Positions 17,045 through 22,119 of a stretch of DNA of 22,119 bases are shown here, in pieces (the stretch's first letter is position 1; each line of letters begins with the position of its first letter). The position numbers and the translations under genes are program-made. The notes beneath the pieces are model-generated. The model did no database searches. It saw nothing but the letters and a program-made list of their open reading frames with translations, and had not been told where the DNA came from. Source of the DNA: Oscillospiraceae bacterium (GTDB lineage: Bacteria; Bacillota; Clostridia; Oscillospirales; Oscillospiraceae); assembly GCA_016290695.1 (NCBI GenBank), contig JAEEUX010000006.1:1-22119 (forward strand), written 5' to 3'.

Positions 17045-18607
17045 TCAGTTTTCTACATATTTGGAGAGGCCGCCCCAGGTTTCGTTGAAGATGCCTGCGT
17101 CCATGAGCTTAAGGTTGGGAGAGATTTCGGGTCTGAAGTCCATGTTTGCGAGAATATCCTTCTCAAGGTCGATGCCCGGAGCAATCTCGATAAGGGTTAC
17201 CTTGTGGTTAATGAGCTGGAAGACAGCGCGCTCGGTGACGTAAAGAATTGTCTGGTTCTCACCGGCGTACTTACCGGCAAAGGTGATCTGCTTGACGTGC
17301 TTTACGAACTTGCGGATGGAGCCTTCCTCGACTATCTCGAGCTTGCCGTTGCCGGGCTTGAGCTTGGCCTTGCCCATGAAGGTGCCGCAGAAAATGACCT
17401 TCGGAGTAGCCTGAGTGATATTGATCAAGCCGCCCGGGCCGGTCATCATCTTGCCGAGGTAGCTTACGTTGTCGTTGCCGTCTTCGTCGATTTCGCCGAG
17501 ACCGAGGCAGGTCATGTTGAGGCCGCCGCCGTCGATAAGGTCGAACATATAGCCGTGGTCGATGCAGGCTTCCGCGTTATACGCTGCGCCGAAATTGGGC
17601 AGGGCGGAGGGAACGCCGCCGATCATGCCGCTTTCCGTGCTGAGGGTAAAATCGTCGATATTGACTTCCTCGTTGACGACCTTAGCGGTGTCTGCGGGGA
17701 TACCGACGCCGAGGTTGATAACGTCGCCCTTCTTGAGCTCCATGGCGACGCGGCGGCAGATGATCTTTCTCTCGTCGAAGGGAAGTCTGTCAATAGCGTC
17801 GAGAGGCTTTTTGATCTGGCCGGAGAAGGCGGGCTCATAGTAAAGGCCTTCGGTCTGCCAGCAAGCTTCCTTCGTGGTTGCGGGAACAACATAGTCAACA
17901 AGAACGCCGGGAATCTTAACGTCCTTCGGCTCCATAGTACCCTTCTTGCAAAGGTACTCGACCTGAACGATAACGATACCGCCGGAATTGTGAGCGGCCT
18001 GAGCGATGGAAAGGCCCTCGTTGATGAAGCTTTCATGCTCAAAGGTGATGTTGCCGTTTTCGTCGGCGGTGGTGCCGCGGAGAAGGGCGACGTCAAGCTT
18101 GAAGCCCTTGTAGAAAAGGTACTCTTCACCCTGGAAATTGACTACCTCGACGAGATCGTCCGTCGCGGCCTCGTTCATTTTGCCGCCCTGAACGCGCGGG
18201 TCTACGAAAGTACCGAGGCCGACCTTGGTGAGAAGGCCGGGACGGCCCGCGGCGATCTCGCGCCAAAGGTTTACGATAACGCCCTGGGGCAGGCAGTGGC
18301 ACTGGAGCTTGTTTTCAAGAGCAAGGTCGCGGAGAGCAAAGGAGCTGCCGACGTGAGCGCCGCTCCATCTGGTGACGAGGCCGGGGCCTGCTTCGCCGAG
18401 ATGAGTGGTTCCGCGGGTCTTCCAGTCGCCCATGGCGCAGCCCTGCTTGAGGTTAAGGTCACAGGGATGACCGGTCTCCTTGAATCTGTCGCGGATAGCA
18501 ACGCCGACTTCCTCGGCCCAGCCTGCAAGACCCATTCCGCCGACGCCGATAGTGGCATGATCGGGGATAAGAGCAGCGGCTTCCTGAGCGGTAATAAATT
18601 TAGCCAT
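17045..18607 (-). CDS. Family I CoA-transferase (acetate/propionate CoA-transferase type)
   Basis: The 520-residue enzyme has the fused alpha-beta layout of Pct/YdiF-type CoA-transferases: an alpha half (about 1-270) with GVGGMGLAGW and GCAMGDW loops, and a beta half (about 280-520) with NLGVGIPADTA. The catalytic glutamate is Glu325 in TLSTESGMIGG, where family members form a glutamyl-CoA thioester. It should transfer CoA between acetyl- or propionyl-CoA and short-chain acids in the cytoplasm during fermentation; the exact substrate pair cannot be read from sequence. Length matches the family (about 515-530). The ATG start has AGGAGG 7 bases upstream (18615-18620). It is a monocistronic unit with its own terminator, divergent from the serine-palmitoyltransferase-like gene. 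Confidence 0.93.
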   Translation of the reverse strand: MAKFITAQEAAALIPDHATIGVGGMGLAGWAEEVGVAIRDRFKETGHPCDLNLKQGCAMGDWKTRGTTHLGEAGPGLVTRWSGAHVGSSFALRDLALENKLQCHCLPQGVIVNLWREIAAGRPGLLTKVGLGTFVDPRVQGGKMNEAATDDLVEVVNFQGEEYLFYKGFKLDVALLRGTTADENGNITFEHESFINEGLSIAQAAHNSGGIVIVQVEYLCKKGTMEPKDVKIPGVLVDYVVPATTKEACWQTEGLYYEPAFSGQIKKPLDAIDRLPFDERKIICRRVAMELKKGDVINLGVGIPADTAKVVNEEVNIDDFTLSTESGMIGGVPSALPNFGAAYNAEACIDHGYMFDLIDGGGLNMTCLGLGEIDEDGNDNVSYLGKMMTGPGGLINITQATPKVIFCGTFMGKAKLKPGNGKLEIVEEGSIRKFVKHVKQITFAGKYAGENQTILYVTERAVFQLINHKVTLIEIAPGIDLEKDILANMDFRPEISPNLKLMDAGIFNETWGGLSKYVEN

Positions 18608-18630
18608 TATGTATCCTCCTGTTTAATCAT

Positions 18631-18651
18631 GGCGCTGCAGAAAGCTGCGCC
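18631..18651 (-). promoter_or_regulatory. Leader hairpin upstream of the CoA-transferase
   Basis: GGCGC-T-GC ... GC-T-GCGCC forms a GC-rich stem with one T-T mismatch and a 5-base loop, lying just upstream of the RBS in the expected 5' leader. No known riboswitch pattern was recognised. Confidence 0.35.
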
Positions 18652-18754
18652 AATAGTATTTCAATCCGAACATATTCATTTTGCCATATTTTTCGCCGTA
18701 AAGCAAGCATTATCATAAAATAATTGTCCTTCTAAAGATTTTTCATGTAATCTG

Positions 18755-18831
18755 TTGTATCAATTTAATTCGGTATTGTATTTTTAGACATAGTATTGTA
18801 TAATCAAATAAAATAATCCCATATATTGTAT
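18755..18831 (+). promoter_or_regulatory. Promoter region with four phased TTGTAT motifs
   Basis: TTGTAT occurs at 18755, 18776, 18796 and 18826, with spacings of 21, 20 and 30 bases, close to whole helical turns. A TATAAT box overlaps the third copy (18799-18804) and lies 17 bases after the second copy, which could act as a poor -35 box. A further TATAAT lies at 18829-18834. The region is very AT-rich, so some matches are expected by chance. It may be both promoter and operator for the downstream pair. Confidence 0.45.
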
Positions 18832-18875
18832 AATATTGCTTTACGGCATTCAGAAAACCAAAGGGGATGAACAAA

Positions 18876-20060
18876 ATGGATTTGTTTGAAAAATGCTATA
18901 AATACACCGCTGCGGACGAGCTTCGCTCACAGGATCTGTTTCCATATTTTCGCGAGCTTCAGTCCAGGCAGGATGTTGAAGTAATTATGGAGGGTAAGCG
19001 CCGCATAATGCTTGGCTCGAATAATTATCTTGGTCTCACGACGAACCCCGAGATAATGGCGGCTGCCGAGGCCGTTCTGAAACAGTATGGCACCGGCTGC
19101 TCCGGCTCACGTCTTCTTAACGGCACGCTCGTCCTTCATCTTGAGTTTGAGAAGGAAATGGCGGAGTTTTTGCGCAAGGACGACGTAGTTACCTTTTCCA
19201 CAGGCTTCCAGTCCAATCTCGGCATAATTTCCGCGCTTGTCGGGTTGAATGACTACGTTATCTGCGACAGGGAAAACCACGCTTCCATCTATGACGGCTG
19301 CAAGCTCAGCTACGGCAAAATGCTCAGATACCGTCATTCCGACATGGCAGACCTTGAGGCTCAGCTTAAAAAGGTTCCCGATAACTGCGGATGCCTCATT
19401 GTCACAGACGGCGTTTTCTCGATGGGCGGTGACATAGCAAATCTCCCGGATATAGTCACTCTTGCAAAGAAATATGGCGCCCGCGTCATGGTGGACGACG
19501 CTCACGCTCTCGGTATTCTCGGCGAGGGCGGGCGCGGCAGCGCGAGCCATTTCGGGCTTGAGAAGGAAATTGACGTATACATGGGCACGTTTTCCAAATC
19601 TCTCGCCTCGCTCGGCGGTTATATGGCGGCGGAAGCAAAGGTTTGCGATTACGTCCGCTGCAATTCGCGCCCATATATATTCTCCGCCTCCACGCCTCCG
19701 GTGTGCATAGCCGTCGCCACTGCTTCACTGCGCCATCTGAAAGCACATCCCGAGATTGTAGACAGACTCCAAAGCATCTCACAGTACGCCCGCGACGGCC
19801 TCAAGGCTCGAAACGTAAAGATTATCGAGGCAAAAACGCCTATAATACCCATTTATACATACGACCCCATCGTTACGCTCAAGGCTCAGAAGGAGCTTTA
19901 CGAGCGCGGAGTTTACGTTAACGCGACGCTGCCTCCCGCATGCGCTCCCGGCGAATGCCTCCTCAGATGCAGCCTGATGGCGACGCATACGGAAGCGCTT
20001 ATTGACGAAGCCGTGGAGACAATAGCGGACGTTCTTTCCCATTATGAGCTCCATGCGTAA
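18876..20060 (+). CDS. Serine palmitoyltransferase-like alpha-oxoamine synthase
   Basis: This is a PLP-dependent fold-type I enzyme that decarboxylatively condenses an amino acid with an acyl thioester. Counting from an in-frame ATG at 18867: GSNNYLGL (Asn53), the ring-stacking His138 in ENHAS, Asp210/His213 in VDDAHALG, Thr241 and Schiff-base Lys244 in GTFSKSLASLGG, and Arg367 in LLRCSLMATHT. The stretches PYFRELQSRQD, YGTGCSGSRLLNGTL, FSTGFQSNLG and SLMATHT resemble, from memory, bacterial serine palmitoyltransferases more than AONS or KBL. I prefer ATG 18876 because AAAGGGG (18860-18866) is 9 bases upstream of it; at 18867 there would be no spacing. Its end overlaps the SDR gene, suggesting coupled steps of sphingoid-base synthesis. 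The amino acid and acyl substrate are inferred. Confidence 0.88.
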   Translation: MDLFEKCYKYTAADELRSQDLFPYFRELQSRQDVEVIMEGKRRIMLGSNNYLGLTTNPEIMAAAEAVLKQYGTGCSGSRLLNGTLVLHLEFEKEMAEFLRKDDVVTFSTGFQSNLGIISALVGLNDYVICDRENHASIYDGCKLSYGKMLRYRHSDMADLEAQLKKVPDNCGCLIVTDGVFSMGGDIANLPDIVTLAKKYGARVMVDDAHALGILGEGGRGSASHFGLEKEIDVYMGTFSKSLASLGGYMAAEAKVCDYVRCNSRPYIFSASTPPVCIAVATASLRHLKAHPEIVDRLQSISQYARDGLKARNVKIIEAKTPIIPIYTYDPIVTLKAQKELYERGVYVNATLPPACAPGECLLRCSLMATHTEALIDEAVETIADVLSHYELHA

Positions 20061-20847
20061 GCCCGTTGCCGTGATTACCGGCGGCAGCTCCGGCATAGGC
20101 GCGAGCACGGCGCGTTTTCTCGCGGAAAAGGGCTGCAAGGTGTACGAGCTCAGCCGGAGAGAATCAAGCGCCGAGGGCATAACGCACATTTCGGCAGACG
20201 TAACCGACGAGGCCGCCATAACCGCCGCGATAGGGGAGATAGTCTCGCACGAAGAGCGCATTGACATTCTCATAAACTGCGCGGGCTTCGGTATTTCCGG
20301 CGCGATTGAGTTTACCGAGCTCAGCGACGCGAAGCGCCAGCTTGACGTAAATTTCTTCGGCATGGTAAACGTAACGAGGGCCGTCATCCCGCTCATGCGT
20401 AAGGCGCGCCGAGGCAGGATAGTGAATATAAGCTCCGTCGCCGCGCCCGTACCTATTCCTTTTCAGGCGTACTATTCCTGCTCGAAGGCGGCGATTAATT
20501 CTTATTCCTGCGCTCTCGCCAATGAGTTGCGTCCCTTTGGAGTCTCCGTCTGCGCCGTTCAGCCGGGCGACATTGCTTCAGGCTTCACAGGCGCGAGGAA
20601 GAAGACTCTCACGGGCGACGAAGTGTACGGCGGGCGCATTTCCCGCAGCGTAGAGACTATGGAAAAGGATGAACGCGGCGGTATGAGCCCGGACACGGCG
20701 GGCGCGTATATTGCGAAAATCGCGCTCAAGCCGCGCATAAAGCCGCTCTATGCAATCGGCCTGAAATATAAATTCTTCTGTTTCCTATGCAAAATTTTGC
20801 CCTGCGGCATACAGAACCGCATTATCGGGATGCTTTACGCAAGCTGA
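20044..20847 (+). CDS. Short-chain dehydrogenase, candidate 3-ketosphinganine reductase
   Basis: The 267-residue classical SDR has the nucleotide-binding TGGSSGIG (12-19), NCAG (78-81), Asn103, and catalytic Ser131, Tyr144 and Lys148 (YSCSK), followed by QPGDI. The residue after beta-2 (SRR) suggests NADPH preference. The C-terminal about 30 residues are hydrophobic and basic (KYKFFCFLCKILP), suggesting membrane association, as expected for an enzyme acting on long-chain lipids. ATG 20044 overlaps the upstream gene by 17 bases; an alternative ATG at 20053 overlaps by 8 (ATGCGTAA) and gives MRKPVAV, equally plausible. No separate RBS is clear, so translation is probably coupled to the serine-palmitoyltransferase-like gene. 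Reduction of its 3-keto product is inferred from this pairing. Confidence 0.88.
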   Translation: MSSMRKPVAVITGGSSGIGASTARFLAEKGCKVYELSRRESSAEGITHISADVTDEAAITAAIGEIVSHEERIDILINCAGFGISGAIEFTELSDAKRQLDVNFFGMVNVTRAVIPLMRKARRGRIVNISSVAAPVPIPFQAYYSCSKAAINSYSCALANELRPFGVSVCAVQPGDIASGFTGARKKTLTGDEVYGGRISRSVETMEKDERGGMSPDTAGAYIAKIALKPRIKPLYAIGLKYKFFCFLCKILPCGIQNRIIGMLYAS

Positions 20848-20862
20848 ACAGGGAGGACGTTT

Positions 20863-21195
20863 ATGACGACTAACACAATAAGCGGAGTTAACTGGTCGGT
20901 CTTATTTGTCGCAGTTATTCTGGCTGTGCTCAGCATAATCCTTCTATCCGGGCGAGGCTCATTTCTGATAGCGGGCTACAACACCGCAAGCAAAGCGGAG
21001 AAAAAGAAATATAACGAAAAAATGCTTTGCCGCATAACCGGAGCGGGTATGGCGTTTATCGCGCTTTTGCTTGTTGCTATGGCTATCTGGCTGCGTGTTC
21101 TTCCGCCTTATTTCCCTTATGTTTTCATAGGGGTTGTGCTGCTGGATTGCGCGCTCGTGATTTTCTTGTCAAATACAGTCTGCAAAAACAAATAA
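20863..21195 (+). CDS. DUF3784-family small membrane protein
   Basis: The 110-residue protein has three hydrophobic spans (about residues 11-29, 58-78 and 82-102). Between spans 1 and 2 lies the DUF3784-like loop GRGSFLIAGYNTxSKAEKKKYNEKxLCR. The ATG has GGAGG 6 bases upstream (20852-20856) and lies 15 bases after the SDR stop, so it is probably the third gene of the same transcript. DUF3784 proteins are common in Clostridia and have no established function. Confidence 0.85.
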   Translation: MTTNTISGVNWSVLFVAVILAVLSIILLSGRGSFLIAGYNTASKAEKKKYNEKMLCRITGAGMAFIALLLVAMAIWLRVLPPYFPYVFIGVVLLDCALVIFLSNTVCKNK

Positions 21196-21233
21196 TAACA
21201 ATCATGTGCGATATAAACGGTTTAAAAAAATGG
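21192..21233 (+). pseudogene. GGDEF domain remnant, upstream piece
   Basis: Directly after the DUF3784 stop, the frame through 21201 reads IITIMCDINGLKK. This is the conserved start of a diguanylate cyclase domain (D-x-N-x-LK). The matching next motif (ND-x-x-x-HEAGD) appears only at 21590, beyond an inserted gene. The N-terminal part of the old gene is missing: the DUF3784 gene occupies its place. Confidence 0.65.
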
Positions 21234-21243
21234 GTGTCTGATT

Positions 21244-21552
21244 TTGAAGAAGCACGATTTATTAATTTTCATTCCGATTCTGATATCTCTTATGGGAACG
21301 ATTGTTTTCTTATTTATTTTGCCTGATCGGGTTCCAGTTCACTTTAATTTTTTAGGAGAAGCAGACGGAATAGGCAGTAAATTCACTTATCTTATTTTTC
21401 CCTTCATCGGTTTTTGCTTTGCTGAGGTTTTTTCATTTGCAGCCAAACGTGCGAAAGAAAAAATCAGTAAGAATATATTTATTATTTCAGGCTTTTTCGA
21501 AACGCTTTTGTTTGCGTTTCTTGGTTTCTACTTCATGTGCAAAGTGCTTTAA
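21244..21552 (+). CDS. DUF1648-domain small membrane protein
   Basis: The 102-residue protein has a first membrane span at about residues 7-26, then PDRVPVHFNFLGEADGIGSK, the signature of DUF1648 (the N-terminal domain of SdpI-type immunity proteins), and two more spans (about 49-66 and 79-98). The start is TTG at 21244 with weak GGGTG 7 bases before. It lacks the rest of an SdpI protein, so it is either a short family member or a fragment. It is visibly more AT-rich than the preceding genes and sits between two halves of a broken GGDEF gene, which suggests recent arrival. Confidence 0.75.
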   Translation: MKKHDLLIFIPILISLMGTIVFLFILPDRVPVHFNFLGEADGIGSKFTYLIFPFIGFCFAEVFSFAAKRAKEKISKNIFIISGFFETLLFAFLGFYFMCKVL

Positions 21553-21564
21553 TTTACTAATCCC

Positions 21565-21586
21565 TTAGCTGTGCTATCACAGCTAA
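21565..21586 (+). repeat. Perfect 9-bp inverted repeat at the right border of the DUF1648 insert
   Basis: TTAGCTGTG (21565-21573) and CACAGCTAA (21578-21586) enclose CTAT. The hairpin ends exactly where GGDEF-like coding (ATGAACGATACC) resumes. No T-run follows, so a terminator role is doubtful; it may be the end of the inserted segment. Confidence 0.6.
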
Positions 21587-21803
21587 ATGAACGATACCAG
21601 CAGTCATGAAGCCGGCGACAAGATGATTCCGGACGTTTCATCCAGCCTTGAAGAAAAAGGGCCGCAGCGCCGCGATAGGCGCAGTATTCTGCGCCGACGG
21701 AAACACGAATTATAAGGAAATCCTCTCAAAAGCGGACATGGAAATGTACGAGAACAAACGCCGCTACTACGAAGGCCTAAACGACCGCAGAGGGCAAAGA
21801 TGA
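21587..21803 (+). pseudogene. GGDEF domain remnant, downstream piece, frameshifted
   Basis: From 21587 the frame reads MNDTSSHEAGDKMI, matching the ND-x-x-GH-x-x-GD segment of diguanylate cyclases (Gly changed to Ser). In another frame from about 21627 to the stop at 21801-21803 it reads AAIGAVFCADG and then ILSKADMEMYENKRRYYE, the typical C-terminal end of a GGDEF domain. The section that should hold the GGDEF motif itself is missing, so an internal deletion and a frameshift have destroyed the gene. Confidence 0.75.
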
Positions 21804-21911
21804 ATATATCGATGCAGCATGTTTTTTCGCATAAGCTTCATCATTTATTGTCTTATGCTTGTCCCGAAACTTTTGAAGCCGTTGGTCATATGTCACGAAA
21901 GGTTTTGCCAT
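21777..21911 (-). pseudogene. N-terminal stub of an Abi-like (Abi_2) gene
   Basis: On the - strand an ATG at 21911 is preceded by GGAGGG (21919-21924) with 7 bases of spacing. It encodes 44 residues beginning MAKPFVTYDQRLQKFRDKH, then INDEAYAKK. This opening resembles AbiD/AbiF-type abortive-infection proteins, which begin with a KPF-TYDQQ motif and a D-EAYA-x-x segment. The frame then runs into the 3' end of the GGDEF remnant and stops, so most of the gene (normally about 300 residues) is lost. The family call is from memory of the N-terminal motif. Confidence 0.5.
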
Positions 21912-22074
21912 TTATATTCCCTCCAATAAAAAAGGGAGTTCCCGCAGAAACGACTATGACAAGTGGCGCTACTTCTATCCGCAGTACGATGACACGCAGA
22001 TCACGGCAAAGGTGCACTCCCAGGAACTGAGCGACGCTTTAGTTAAAGCGCTCAATGGAAAAATCAAAGAGTAA
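21877..22074 (+). pseudogene. C-terminal remnant of an unidentified protein
   Basis: A frame without a start codon, open from 21877 to TAA at 22072-22074, reads coherently from about 21946: RNDYDKWRYFYPQYDDTQ, then TAKVHSQELSDALVKALNGK. The composition is protein-like, with alternating aromatic and charged residues. I do not recognise the family. Its upstream part overlaps the Abi-like stub on the other strand, so the real remnant probably begins near 21930. Confidence 0.4.
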
Positions 22075-22104
22075 TACAAATTGGCATTTGCGGAGAAGGA
22101 TTTC

Positions 22105-22119
22105 ATGCCAAGAGTAATC
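22105..22119 (+). other. Possible start of a downstream gene (cut by window edge)
   Basis: ATG at 22105 is preceded by GGAGAAGGA (22092-22100), a plausible RBS. Only five codons (MPRVI) are visible, too few to name a product. Confidence 0.3.

Noticed and set aside
17623..18129. A 168-codon - strand frame inside the CoA-transferase
   Set aside because: It is an alternate-frame shadow, rich in Ser, Arg and Pro with no domain, inside the catalytic gene.
17018..18718. A 566-codon open frame on the + strand
   Set aside because: It lies antisense to the well-supported CoA-transferase gene. It has no RBS and no recognisable domain, and long antisense frames are expected opposite GC-biased codons.
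18876..20060. Alternative calls glycine C-acetyltransferase (KBL) or biotin-pathway AONS
   Set aside because: The catalytic residues are shared by all of these, but the PYFRELQSRQD, GTGCSGSRLLNGTL and SLMATHT stretches, the SDR partner and the lack of threonine or biotin genes favour the SPT type. This is not fully excluded.
21027..21326. A 99-codon + strand open frame
   Set aside because: It is an out-of-frame reading of the DUF3784 and DUF1648 genes. Only its short middle part (IMCDINGLKK) is meaningful, and that is listed as a GGDEF remnant.
21800..22030. A 76-codon + strand open frame starting MNISMQHVF
   Set aside because: Its sequence is not protein-like, and better-supported fragments occupy other frames and the other strand here.

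Overview
The window looks like chromosomal DNA of a low-GC-lineage Gram-positive anaerobe of the class Clostridia. Support: a zinc-binding anti-sigma factor beginning with the Cys-x-lysine/aspartate-rich style typical of Clostridia, S-layer homology (SLH) anchored giant surface proteins, DUF3784 and DUF1648 membrane proteins, AGGAGG-type ribosome binding sites, TTG/GTG starts and a CCA-encoding tRNA-Ala. The genus cannot be told from the sequence alone.

Region 1 (1-14867) encodes two giant cell-surface proteins on the + strand. The first is cut by the left edge (2377 codons remain). It carries four ~132-145-residue helical repeats, a long beta-rich region, FN3/Ig-like domains and three C-terminal SLH domains. 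The second (2551 aa) has a signal peptide, three blocks of GLUG-type beta-helix repeats, a chitobiase-C-terminal-like domain, a poly-Gly hinge and three SLH domains. Both end in the same order: Gly-rich hinge, ~190-residue beta domain, SLH x3. They are probably displayed on the cell wall by binding secondary wall polymer. A perfect 14-bp hairpin separates them.

Region 2 (14891-16695, - strand) is a three-gene operon for an ECF sigma factor, its membrane-bound zinc anti-sigma factor and a membrane protein with an extracytoplasmic C-terminal domain. It converges on the second surface gene with only 23 bp between. Next come a tRNA-Ala(GGC) gene with a clear promoter and hairpin terminator, and a family I CoA-transferase (acetate/propionate type), all on the - strand.

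Region 3 (18876-20847, + strand, divergent from the CoA-transferase) is a tight pair: a serine-palmitoyltransferase-like PLP enzyme overlapping a short-chain dehydrogenase that could be the 3-ketosphinganine reductase. Together they could supply the first two steps of sphingoid-base synthesis, which is unexpected in a Clostridia-like genome. It is the most interesting metabolic feature here.

Region 4 (20863-22119) holds a DUF3784 membrane protein and then a scrap yard. A GGDEF (diguanylate cyclase) gene is broken between its ...INGLKK and NDT... motifs by a small AT-rich DUF1648 gene. Beyond it lie the N-terminal stub of an Abi-like gene on the - strand, with an intact ribosome binding site, and the C-terminal remnant of an unidentified protein. 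This pattern suggests an insertion/deletion hot spot.
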